64,000 nt of DNA. Origin: Candidatus Eiseniibacteriota bacterium (GTDB taxonomy: Bacteria > Eisenbacteria > RBG-16-71-46 > CAIMUX01). This document shows positions 17,411 through 25,618 of this stretch, one piece after another. The stretch covers positions 1,798,001 through 1,862,000 of the forward strand of contig JACKCR010000002.1 in assembly GCA_020633975.1 (NCBI GenBank). The letters run 5' to 3'. The translations under genes and the position numbers were made by a program. The notes beneath the pieces were generated by a model. It made no database searches. It was not told where the DNA came from and saw only the letters and a list, made by a program, of their open reading frames with translations. Numbering within the stretch: the first letter of the stretch is position 1; each line of letters starts with the position of its first letter.

Positions 17411-18748
17411 TCAGGGATTCGACACGGACGGGAAGAGTCGGTGTACGATCCGCGCAGCTGGAAGGGGGAAGCGGTCACGGAGAAGAGCCCAACGACGCCA
17501 CGTGATGCGGGTGCGCTGGGATCGACGCCGGAGCCACTTCACCCAGGAGCGAGTCGCTTGCCAGGCAAGCACGCGGAGCAGCCGAGCGTTACCGCTCATG
17601 CCGTAGTAGGCATAGTGCCCGCGGAGCTTGCGGCAGAGGACTCGATGCTGCTCCGGGATCGGAAGGTGTCGATGTCGTCGGCACCATTCCGAGAGATCAC
17701 GAAGCGATCGATGCAACCGGGACGAAGCCGTCTGTGGTTGCACCAGCCAGTGCCTCCGGTTCAGGGTACGGCGCCAGGTGAACGTGAAGCCGAGGAAGTC
17801 GAACGTTCGTCCCCTCGGCCCTCGCTCTCTGGGGCCTCCTGCACCCGGAGGGTGGAACGGAAGCAGGCGGGTCTTCTCCGGATGAAGACGGAGACCGAAC
17901 CGCTCGAACCGTTTCGGGAGCGTCGCGAAGACCCTGCGGGCATCAGACTCCGAAGCGAACCCGAGGATCGCATCGTCCGCATAGCGAACGAGGATCGCAT
18001 CTCCGGACAACCGAGGAAGAACCTCCTCGTGGAACCAGAGATCGAGCACTTCATGGAGATAGATGTTCGCCAGGATCGGAGAGACCACACCACCTTGTGG
18101 GGTCCCCTCCTTCGTTCGGCGCCACTGCCCATCTTCGAGAACTCCGGCTTTCAGCCACTTGTGGATCGTACGACGGAGCACTCCGTCTCGTACCCGTTGG
18201 TCCAGAAAGCTCCGGAGATGGCGATGGTCTAGATGATCGAAGAAGCCCTGGATGTCGAGTTCGATCACCCAGCCTCCTCCCCGACGCGTCATCCAGCTGT
18301 TCCAGGCCTGGATCGCCTGGTGGGCCGAACGTCCCGGTCGGTATCCGTAGGAACAGTCCAGAAAGTCCTGCTCGTAGATCGTCTCCAGCACCATCGCGAC
18401 CGCTCGCTGAAGGATCTTGTCCTCGTACGTCGGGATCCCGATCGGTCTCGGCGATCCGTCCGCCTTCGGAACATACCTCCGCTTCACCGGGGGCGCGTAG
18501 TAGCTGCCGGTCTTGAACCGGCCGAGAAGATCTTGCAGGTTCTCCTCGAGATCCCGCTCGTACTCCTCCGCCGTCTGACCGTCCACTCCACTCGCACCGT
18601 CTCGGCGCGTCCGCCGCTGCGCTTCCCGTAGCCACTCCATATCGATGTAGTGACCCAAGGTCGTCAGCGCCATCTTCGGCCGCCTCTGAGCCAGTTCTTC
18701 TATCCTTCGGAGTCGCGTGGACACCGTCTGGGAGTTCTGGTCCCCCAT
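17411..18748 (-). CDS. ltrA: group II intron reverse transcriptase/maturase
   Basis: Multifunctional intron protein, 445 residues: reverse transcriptase plus maturase. The catalytic YADD is present (VRYADDAILGF), with upstream RT blocks RPIGIPTYEDKILQ, YGYRPGRSAHQA and GTPQGGVVSPILAN. The maturase (GIIM) domain runs from about 340 on, including FLGFTF and the LRGHYAYYGMSGN motif. No HNH endonuclease domain follows, so mobility would use single-strand or replication-linked targets. ATG 18748 follows a GAGGGAAAGA; 16 upstream codons are possible but unlikely. The frame is intact, so the intron may be active. Confidence 0.93.
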   Translation of the reverse strand: MGDQNSQTVSTRLRRIEELAQRRPKMALTTLGHYIDMEWLREAQRRTRRDGASGVDGQTAEEYERDLEENLQDLLGRFKTGSYYAPPVKRRYVPKADGSPRPIGIPTYEDKILQRAVAMVLETIYEQDFLDCSYGYRPGRSAHQAIQAWNSWMTRRGGGWVIELDIQGFFDHLDHRHLRSFLDQRVRDGVLRRTIHKWLKAGVLEDGQWRRTKEGTPQGGVVSPILANIYLHEVLDLWFHEEVLPRLSGDAILVRYADDAILGFASESDARRVFATLPKRFERFGLRLHPEKTRLLPFHPPGAGGPRERGPRGRTFDFLGFTFTWRRTLNRRHWLVQPQTASSRLHRSLRDLSEWCRRHRHLPIPEQHRVLCRKLRGHYAYYGMSGNARLLRVLAWQATRSWVKWLRRRSQRTRITWRRWALLRDRFPLPAARIVHRLFPSVSNP

Positions 18749-19331
18749 GGTCTTTCCCTCCTCCGGTTCCCTCATCCGGCTCGGCCTTCCCTCCACGGGC
18801 TCCCGTTGGGTTGGTTTCCCCGCTTCCTCGGTACTATGCCGAGCTCCGACATCTCCCTGCCCGTCCAGTCCCGCTCATGGGTTTCGCGGGACCTTGACCA
18901 GCGTGACGCTCCTGTTCCGCGTCCTCAGCTCCGAACGTCTGGAACTCAGGTCGTTCGCGGAGTCTTCTTCGGCGACTCCCTCTCCGTTCCGCCAGAAGCA
19001 AGGAGACTCTCCCGTGTTCCTGGACCACCCCCATACCTACATGCTCTGCCCCACGACCCCGGCTGAGGTCCCTCGGCTCGACCCGGCACGCCGAGAGAGT
19101 TTGCCTTCCGCCCCGAGAACGGCGTCGGCTCCTCGCTACTTCCCAGATTGCGGGGCTTCAATGACAGAGCCTGCAGGATCCCCGTGTACGCTTCACCCGA
19201 GACGATCACCCGCTCGAGCGCAACACTCGGTCCCAACCGTGGGCCGTACGGCTGGCAGGACTCGGACCTGCTAGGTGGCTACGAAAGGTTTCCGATTCTC
19301 TTCCCCCTTTCCCAGGCTTTGCACGGCACAC

Positions 19332-19351
19332 TCTCAGCGCTGAGACTCCGG
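19332..19351 (-). repeat. 5' half of the palindromic intron target
   Basis: Minus-strand reading ends CGGAGTCTCAGC then GCTGAGA immediately before intron base 1. The remaining five bases (CTCTG) lie across the intron at 17324-17328. Confidence 0.8.
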
Positions 19352-19763
19352 CGTGTCTCTTCCGTCTGGACATCATTCGGCTCGAGGGGACGCAGCCCAC
19401 ACTTCCTCGCATTCCTGACGGCCCTTCGATCAGCCATCGCACGAAGGACGACTACATATCGGCTGAACGCGCCGACCGTCTCGTTTGAGGTTGAGCGCAC
19501 CCGGTACATCACAAAAACATCTGTCCTGTACAACATAGTCCTTGACACTTCTACAGCGACGCATTTCCAAACGCGGACCCCACTCCAGGAATGCACCCTG
19601 TAGTCGCGCTCGTCGCCCAGCATCCAACGATCGCCTGCCCTCGACCCTTCGAGGCTCGAAACGACTGCGTAGTCGGCTCTCGCGCCCGCAGACGAGCTCG
19701 CATTCGGCCATGGTAGATTGAGACTGTCAATGGTGACCCCCGGGGGGACCGGGAAAGCAAGGA
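19332..19763. other. intergenic region between intron and HNH gene
   Basis: 432 bases with no convincing gene. Composition is more AT-rich than the surroundings around 19490-19580, including TTGACA at 19542-19547, which could serve the downstream HNH gene though no good -10 follows. Open frames here are short and show no recognisable domain. Confidence 0.5.
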
Positions 19764-21167
19764 ATGCCAGCCACGAAGTCTGAAGGGAACCAGGTTCCAA
19801 CCACGCTCTCCGACGACGACCTGATCATTCGAGCAGATGAGGTCGCACGAACCGAGCACGACACCAGTCTTTCACTGCTCGATCTACTTCTCGAGATGGA
19901 CCGCCGATCGATCCATCTGTCGCTCGGCTACTCGTCGCTCTTCGACTACTGCACGCGGCGTTGGCTCTTCTCGCGGGCCAAGGCCGGTCGGTACATTGCC
20001 GTCGCGCGAGCGATGCGGAAGTTCCCTGGGCTGCGGTCGCTCCTCGACCAGCGACAGCTCACGATCGGCAACGCAGCCCAGGTCGTCGGGATCCTGAGCA
20101 GGGAGAACGCACGCGAGATCCTGGCCCGGGTGTCCGGTCGTACCTATCGGGAGATCGAAGAGATCGCAGCCGCGTATCGCGACGCGAAACCAGTACGTGA
20201 GGTGCTGCGGCCGATCGGGATCGGCGGACGGAAGACACCCAGGCACAGCGGGTCGGCTAGCTCGGGCGACTTGTTGGGAGCATCGGCCACGTCGCGTGAT
20301 TGCGGCGGTTCGCGGGCGATCGACCCCTCCGGCGCCCCCGATACTCGTTGCGTCGCGAATCAGTTGATCGCGAGTTCCGACAGGTTGGGCCAGCTGCAAG
20401 CCGGTCACGCCAACGACGCGGTCCGCGCGGTAGCCCGCGCGAATCCGGCATGCGCGGCCCGGGACGTCCCGACCGAATCGACTGGTTGTGGTGCGGCCGA
20501 CACTTCCGGCGGTTCTTCCGACTCCCAGTCCGAGACTCGGTACGAGGTCCGCTTCTCGCTCGGTCGGCCTGCGGTACAGAAGCTCCATCGGGTGCAAGCC
20601 ATCCGCTCGAACCACACGACTCTCGAAGATCTGTTCGAACTGCTGCTCGAAGAGTATCTCGAGCGACACGATCCGAAGCGACGTCTGGAGCGCAGGGATC
20701 TGCGGAGCGAACGACGCAGGCAGAAGGAGGAGCGGGCGGCGGCGGTCTCGGGCGATCACGGAACGGCAACACCCGCGGACGCCGAACGCGACGATCCAGC
20801 TCCGGCAGCAGGAGTAGGGACCGGGCGCGATCCGGCACGAAGCCGGGAATCGCAAGACCACCGAGTGCGAACCCGCCGCTCGCGACACGTCCCGGCCCCA
20901 GTGCGTGACCTCGTGTTCGAGCGCGACGACGGACGGTGCACATTCGTCGGCCCGGAGGGCAAGCGGTGCGCTGCGACTCGACACCTACAGATCGATCATG
21001 TCGTCCCGTACTGCCGCGGCGGAACGCACGAACCCCACAACCTCCGGCTGCTGTGCGGGCGGCACAACCGCTCCGAAGCGAGAAGACTGCTCGGAGACGT
21101 CGGCGTCCCCCAGCAACGGAGTCTCAGCGCTGAGACTCCGCCGCGGAGATCCTCCGCAGACCCCTAG
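19764..21167 (+). CDS. HNH endonuclease with DUF222-like N-terminus
   Basis: A 467-residue HNH nuclease of the DUF222/'13E12 repeat' type. The N-terminal 150 residues are helical (SLLDLLLEMDRR, SSLFDYCTRRW). A Ser/Ala/Cys-rich, low-complexity stretch (about 155-255) and an Arg-rich linker follow. The C-terminal HNH motif is complete: CTFVGPEGKRC, IDHVVPYCRGGTHEPHNLRLLC, GRHN. The cysteines around it likely hold a structural zinc. Its last codons contain a perfect 24-nt palindrome (RSLSAETP). Such genes are repeated in many genomes and their role is unknown. The ribosome site is weak (AAGGA directly at the ATG). Confidence 0.87.
   Translation: MPATKSEGNQVPTTLSDDDLIIRADEVARTEHDTSLSLLDLLLEMDRRSIHLSLGYSSLFDYCTRRWLFSRAKAGRYIAVARAMRKFPGLRSLLDQRQLTIGNAAQVVGILSRENAREILARVSGRTYREIEEIAAAYRDAKPVREVLRPIGIGGRKTPRHSGSASSGDLLGASATSRDCGGSRAIDPSGAPDTRCVANQLIASSDRLGQLQAGHANDAVRAVARANPACAARDVPTESTGCGAADTSGGSSDSQSETRYEVRFSLGRPAVQKLHRVQAIRSNHTTLEDLFELLLEEYLERHDPKRRLERRDLRSERRRQKEERAAAVSGDHGTATPADAERDDPAPAAGVGTGRDPARSRESQDHRVRTRRSRHVPAPVRDLVFERDDGRCTFVGPEGKRCAATRHLQIDHVVPYCRGGTHEPHNLRLLCGRHNRSEARRLLGDVGVPQQRSLSAETPPRRSSADP
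21117..21140. repeat. perfect 24-nt palindrome
   Basis: CGGAGTCTCAGC followed by its reverse complement. It lies in the last codons of the HNH gene and is nearly identical to the reconstructed target of the group II intron 1.8 kb away. Confidence 0.85.
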
Positions 21168-21776
21168 CTTTGGGGACATCGGGCCGAAGCTCAGAAGGGA
21201 ATGACCGCGTGCAGGTCGTCTCCAGGTGTTCGCCGACCGGCAAGGGGCGCTACAACATGGCTGTTGTGGGTGCTGACGGTCGGCGGCACGCAGTACGCGA
21301 GGCTGTTGTGGGTGCCGACGGTCGGCGGCACGCAGTACGCGAGGCTGTTGTTGGTGCCGACAGTCGGCGACACGCAGTACGCGAGGCGGTTGTGGGTGCC
21401 GACGGTCGGCGGCACGCGTTACGCGAGGCTGTTGTGGGTGCCGACGGTCGGCGACACGCGCTACGCGAGGTTGTTATAGGCTTTCCCGGACGACGTACGG
21501 GATGACTCTCATCGGTCGGAAGGGCGGCGGACGGCGGGGCGGCGGCGCATCCATGGAGTCGGACGTGGGGCTGTGTCCAGCAAGCTGGACAGGAGCCGCG
21601 TTGCAGCTCCTTCCGCCCGCAGCCCTGAACCATCTCTCCATCCTCTTCGAGGGAAGAGTCCCGAGATGATCGAGCGGTCAGTTACACGAAGTTCTGTACA
21701 GTCCCTTCTGGACGGTCCTGCAGCTTCCGCCCACACTGCCGCCCGAACTGCCACCTGCACTCCGCCCAGGGCGACG
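21168..21776. other. 609-base gene-free region with minisatellite and hairpins
   Basis: Holds the 42-bp tandem repeat (21260-21480) and a small perfect inverted repeat TGTCCAGC-AA-GCTGGACA at 21574-21591. I see no supported gene. The region separates the HNH gene from a convergent giant exported protein. Confidence 0.6.
21260..21480 (+). repeat. 42-bp minisatellite, five copies
   Basis: Five full units (21260-21301, 21302-21343, 21344-21385, 21386-21427, 21428-21469) plus an 11-base partial. Units begin GCTGTTGTGGGTGC and end TACGCGAG, differ by one to five bases, and contain an imperfect inverted repeat (GTGCCGAC with GTCGGC-GG-CAC). Because 42 is divisible by three, all frames repeat every 14 codons. 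There are no spacers, so it is not a CRISPR. Confidence 0.95.
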
Positions 21777-24665
21777 CTACCGCGCGACGCGAACGACGCG
21801 TTCGCTGGCCCACAGCGCTCCGTCGACGCTGGCCCACCGCAGGTAGTAGGTCCCGCGAGCGAGTCGGCCGATCCCGTCCGCGTCCTCGAGCGACACGCGG
21901 GTACCATCCGCTCCGGGCGACGCGGGCGTGTCACCGGCTCGGAGCGACACCCGGCGTTCGGCTAGCAGCCGTCCGGAGACGTCGACCAACGTCAGGATCC
22001 CCTCCGGTTCACCTGCCGGAGCCCGGAGCGAAACCTCGATCCGATCGACGAACGGGTTCGCTCCGACGACCGCGAGTCTACCTCCCCCAGCAAGGGACTC
22101 CACCCCAACGCTCCCCCCACCGTCCACTACGTCGGAGACGGCCGGGACAGCGATCTGGTACGTCGATCGCGCGTGCGTGAATGCGGTGAGGGTCCGCGTG
22201 CTTTCGTGGAAGTTGAGGTCGTGGATCACGCAGACGGGTAGTCCCGCGCCGAACGGTGCCCAGGTGGATCCGGTGTCGTTGCTCACGTAGACACCGACGT
22301 CGAGACCGACGAAGAGGCGACGGCCGTCTTCGGGGTCGATCGCAATTGCGTTCACCGGAGCGTCGGGTAGTGGCCCGCCGAGTCCGGCGCCGTCGATCGC
22401 GGTCCAACTAGCGCCTGCGTCGGTGGTGCGGAAGAGATGCGGCGTCGTCTCGCCCCAACGATAGCCGGAGAGCGCGACGTAGGCGGTCTGGTCGTCGTCC
22501 GGGTCCACCGCGACTCGCGTCACCCAGCGCACGGGGAGTCCGGTATCGATCCGCGTCCAGTTCGCGCCCCCGTTGCCTGTCGTCCAGACTCGTCCGTCAG
22601 ACGTGCCTACATAGATGCGAGAGGAGTTCGAACGCGCGACCGCGATCGTCGTGATCGTGTGGTTGGCGTCGTCCGTTCCGTCGGTGAGATCGGGAGAGAT
22701 CGACGTCCAGCTCGTGTTCGTGCTCGAGCGCCAGAGACGGTACGTACCGAAGTAGCGCGTGTATGGAGCCGAAGGGGCGTGCACATGCGGAGTGGACCAG
22801 TTCCGACGCTCGCTCCCTGGGATCCCGCCGGTCGCACCGTTCCAGCTACCGCCGTCGTTCGACGAGTAGTAGAGGTTCCCGTACTGGTACTCGACCCAGA
22901 TGTGGCTGGAGTTGGTCGGGTCGACGAGCGGGTAGAACCCGTCGCCTCCGAAGAGTTCGATCCAGTCGTCATCCGATCCGGTCGTGGTGCGGTTCGTGCC
23001 GTTGTCCTGCGCACCTGCGTAGATCCGGTTGACGTTCTGCGGATCGACCGTGCCCGCGTAGAACTGCGTGATCGGAAGCGTCTCGACATGCGACCAGGTT
23101 CCGCCGTCGTTGCTCGAGAGGTAGACGCCACCGTCGCCGACCAGGATCTGCCTCGACGCGTTGTTCGGGTCGATCCAGAAGTCGTGATGGTCGACGTGGG
23201 CTCCGGCCCAGCGCTGGGACCACGATCCGCCCGCATTCGTCGTGCGGTAGAGGTCGTAGCCGTAGGCGTAGACGTCGTTCGGATCGGTCGGGCTCACTTG
23301 CACGTTGCCGAAGTACCAACCGTAGGAAGCGAACACGTCTCCGAGGCCGGCGTCGTTCACCTGCGTCCAACTCGTGCCGCTGTTCGTGGAGCGATAGAGC
23401 CCCATGAAGTAGCCGGGATCGTCTGCGTAGATTGCATAGACGATGTTGGGAGAGCTCGCCGCCACCGACAGTCCGATCCGTCCGACGTTGGATCCGCTCG
23501 GAAGTCCGCTCGTCAGCTCGGTCCAGCTGTCTCCTCCATCGGTCGTGCGGTAGACGCCACTCGTGAGACCGCCGACTTTGCGACGCGACGGACCGCGGAG
23601 CCGCTCCCATGCGGCCGCATAGATTCGGGACGGATCACTCGGATCGATCGCGAGGTCGACGACGGACGTGGAGTCGCTCACGAAGAGCACCTGCTCCCAG
23701 TCGAGACCAGCGTTGGTCGAACGGTAGACGCCGCGGTCCGGTCCCGGGAGCCAGAGGCTGCCGAGGACGGCGACGTAGAGGCGCGACGGATCGGTTGGGT
23801 CGACCACGATCCGTCCGATGTGCTCGCTCTCTTCGAGCCCGCGATGCTCCCAGGTGTCACCGCCATCAGTCGAGCGGTAGACACCGTCGCCGGCGAACGA
23901 GTCGCCACTCGCATTCGCCTCTCCCGTCCCGACCCACACTTCGTCCGGATCCGTCGGTCCGAGCGCAATGGCGCCGACGGAGAGCACGGCCGTGTCGTCG
24001 AAGATCGGTTCCCAGCTCGCGCCAGCGTCATCGGAGCGGAAGACACCGCCCGCCGCGATTCCGGCATAGAACCGGTTCGGTGAGGATGGATGTACGCCGA
24101 CGGCGGTGAGCCGGCCCCCGATGTTGATCGGCCCGACCGAGGACCACGTGTCGGCCCCGCGCTCGCCGGCCGAGGACGGTCCGTCCGCCGGGAACGCCCT
24201 ATCGCCGAAGACGCCAATCCGGTCCGCCCGCGCTTGCTCCATCGCCGCGATCGGAGCCGCGGCCGCGTAGTCCCGCTCCGGGAACGCGCGCTGGTCGTGG
24301 AACCAGTCGTTCGGGAGGTACCCCGCCTTCTTTCCGGTCAGGAATTGGCCGGACTCCTCCTCCTCGTCCACGAGACCCGCGCCTTCCGGGTGCTGCCCCG
24401 AGTTCACCAAGACGGCCGCGATCACGCCGAAGCCGACGACTCCGGACAGCGCGAGCGCAGCGAGACGCCTCCGGCCCGGCCCCGCAACCGCAGAACGGTC
24501 AGCGTGGGACCGTGCGGGTGCCGAGCGAGTGCCGACCGGGCGAGTGCCGTCTCCGCGAGTGCCGTCCGGGCCGGTCTCAGTCAGGCGAGTGCCATCTGGG
24601 CGAGTGCGATCTGGGCCGGCGCTCTCGGAACGCCGGCCGCGGGGGGCATCTGAGTTGTCATGCAC
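21777..24665 (-). CDS. large exported BNR/propeller protein with sorting tail
   Basis: A 962-residue exported protein. GTG 24665 has GGAGGAGG eight bases upstream. The first 45 residues are an Arg/Gly/Thr-rich low-complexity tail (repeats of PDGTR) before the hydrophobic signal/anchor at about 50-70 (LAALALSGVVGFGVIAAVLV). From about 165 to 850 there are many BNR/Asp-box units such as GVYRSTDGGDTW, GVYRSTNAG and RTTDAGASWT, typical of sialidase-like or VPS10-like propellers. The C-terminus has a sorting-type module (NPFVDRIEVSL, LVDVSGRLLAER, GTYYLRW, VVRVAR). There are no recognisable catalytic residues, so enzyme activity is not claimed. Likely secreted or surface attached. Confidence 0.85.
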   Translation of the reverse strand: MHDNSDAPRGRRSESAGPDRTRPDGTRLTETGPDGTRGDGTRPVGTRSAPARSHADRSAVAGPGRRRLAALALSGVVGFGVIAAVLVNSGQHPEGAGLVDEEEESGQFLTGKKAGYLPNDWFHDQRAFPERDYAAAAPIAAMEQARADRIGVFGDRAFPADGPSSAGERGADTWSSVGPINIGGRLTAVGVHPSSPNRFYAGIAAGGVFRSDDAGASWEPIFDDTAVLSVGAIALGPTDPDEVWVGTGEANASGDSFAGDGVYRSTDGGDTWEHRGLEESEHIGRIVVDPTDPSRLYVAVLGSLWLPGPDRGVYRSTNAGLDWEQVLFVSDSTSVVDLAIDPSDPSRIYAAAWERLRGPSRRKVGGLTSGVYRTTDGGDSWTELTSGLPSGSNVGRIGLSVAASSPNIVYAIYADDPGYFMGLYRSTNSGTSWTQVNDAGLGDVFASYGWYFGNVQVSPTDPNDVYAYGYDLYRTTNAGGSWSQRWAGAHVDHHDFWIDPNNASRQILVGDGGVYLSSNDGGTWSHVETLPITQFYAGTVDPQNVNRIYAGAQDNGTNRTTTGSDDDWIELFGGDGFYPLVDPTNSSHIWVEYQYGNLYYSSNDGGSWNGATGGIPGSERRNWSTPHVHAPSAPYTRYFGTYRLWRSSTNTSWTSISPDLTDGTDDANHTITTIAVARSNSSRIYVGTSDGRVWTTGNGGANWTRIDTGLPVRWVTRVAVDPDDDQTAYVALSGYRWGETTPHLFRTTDAGASWTAIDGAGLGGPLPDAPVNAIAIDPEDGRRLFVGLDVGVYVSNDTGSTWAPFGAGLPVCVIHDLNFHESTRTLTAFTHARSTYQIAVPAVSDVVDGGGSVGVESLAGGGRLAVVGANPFVDRIEVSLRAPAGEPEGILTLVDVSGRLLAERRVSLRAGDTPASPGADGTRVSLEDADGIGRLARGTYYLRWASVDGALWASERVVRVAR

Positions 24666-24709
24666 GAGTGGATCCTCCTCCCAACGAGTATACGGGGTTT
24701 CGTCTCCCG

Positions 24710-24749
24710 AACGAGAGCCGACCCTGCTCAACGAGAGCCGACCCTGCTC
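24710..24749 (+). repeat. 20-bp tandem duplication
   Basis: AACGAGAGCCGACCCTGCTC occurs twice, head to tail, in the divergent promoter region between the propeller gene and the SH3 gene. Confidence 0.9.
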
Positions 24750-24782
24750 GGGGATGCGGTTTCGCCCTTCGGCCCGATCGGG

Positions 24783-24788
24783 TAGCAT
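24783..24788 (+). promoter_or_regulatory. candidate -10 box (TAGCAT)
   Basis: TAnnnT-type box 69 bases before the SH3-domain gene start. Weak on its own. Confidence 0.25.
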
Positions 24789-24857
24789 GGGGCCTCGCCT
24801 AAAGACGATCCGAGTCGATGCCGATACGGAGATCGTTGCCGCTACGGAGATGTGACC

Positions 24858-25607
24858 ATGAAGAGACCCTTTGCCATCTGGATCCTCGCTCTGTTCCTGT
24901 TCCAACTGGTCGCGCCGACCTGGATCCTCGCGCAGTCGACGGCGAGATTCGAGGTGACAGTGAGCGCGAACTCGCTGAACGTGCGGTCCGGGCCGGGGAC
25001 CGACTTCGACGTCATCGACTCCGTGAAGAAGGGCGACCAGGTCATCGGACTCCGCGAGGACTCCGGTTGGGTGCAGGTCGAGCTGCCCGCAGGCACGATC
25101 GGGTGGGTCTCGAAGAGACACGTCACGATTGGTGAGGCACTGGCCGCGCCCGAGCCCCCTCCCACGCCGACGCAGCCGGCCGAACCGATCCAGCGCCAGC
25201 AGCCGATGGAGACGATGAAGCCCAAGTCCGGTGGCGGTGGCGGATTCGGTAGCGTGCTCAAGTGGACGTCGCTGATCGGCGCCGTCGCGCTCGGTGGATA
25301 CGCCTACTACGAGAAGACCCAGGGCGACGACACCTACGACGAGTACGAAGCGGCAGCGACCGCCGATCCGCCGGACGTCGAACTCGCGCAGCAGAAGTGG
25401 GAAGAGACCGGCGATCACGACGACAAGGCCCAGCTCTACGGGATCGTCGCCGGTGGACTCTTCGGCCTCTTCCTCCTCCAGCAGTTCGTCTTCACGAGCG
25501 GTGGCGACAGCGCCGAGATGCAGCATCCTTCCGAGCTTCCGGTCGGGCTCGCGTTCAACCCGAAGAACGGCGAGGTCCGCGCGAACCTGCTCCAGGTTCG
25601 CTTCTAG
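24858..25607 (+). CDS. exported SH3-domain protein
   Basis: A 249-residue exported protein. The signal peptide (about 1-26) ends WILAQ. A bacterial SH3 (SH3b) domain follows at about 32-95: SANSLNVRSGPGTDFDVI, GDQVIGLREDSGWVQVEL, GTIGWVSKRHV, the classic SLNVRSGPG pattern that often binds cell-wall peptides. A Pro-rich linker leads to two membrane-like segments (about 132-152 and 190-210: YGIVAGGLFGLFLLQQFVF). It may scaffold a wall-associated complex. ATG 24858 follows GGAGATG; the gene ends 11 bases before rnhB, so the two are likely co-transcribed. Confidence 0.8.
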   Translation: MKRPFAIWILALFLFQLVAPTWILAQSTARFEVTVSANSLNVRSGPGTDFDVIDSVKKGDQVIGLREDSGWVQVELPAGTIGWVSKRHVTIGEALAAPEPPPTPTQPAEPIQRQQPMETMKPKSGGGGGFGSVLKWTSLIGAVALGGYAYYEKTQGDDTYDEYEAAATADPPDVELAQQKWEETGDHDDKAQLYGIVAGGLFGLFLLQQFVFTSGGDSAEMQHPSELPVGLAFNPKNGEVRANLLQVRF

Positions 25608-25618
25608 GTACTGACCCC

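Larger units (their letters stand above)
17329..19331 (-). mobile_element. complete group II intron (bacterial class C-like), ~2.0 kb
   Basis: A self-splicing retroelement on the minus strand. The 5' end is GTGTG at 19331-19327. The maturase gene lies inside domain IV. Domain V and VI hairpins follow its stop, and the 3' end is GAC at 17331-17329. A bulged A at 17336 in domain VI lies seven bases from that 3' end, the expected branch-point spacing. Removing 17329-19331 joins a sequence that matches, in 23 of 24 positions, a perfect palindrome at 21117-21140. This reconstruction supports both boundaries. Insertion in a hairpin and the absence of an endonuclease domain fit class C behaviour. 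Confidence 0.88.

Noticed and set aside
19279-19800. Minus-strand ORF spanning the intron edge
   Set aside because: It crosses the intron 5' boundary and has no domain; parts of it mirror the palindrome only.
21260-21480. CRISPR array
   Set aside because: Repeats are directly adjacent with no unique spacers, and no cas gene is present.
21170-21505. Plus-strand ORF through the 42-bp repeats
   Set aside because: The unit length is a multiple of three, so any frame stays open; there is no ribosome site or homology.
21777-24665. Sialidase
   Set aside because: Asp-box blades are present but the catalytic Arg triad, Tyr and Glu cannot be assigned.
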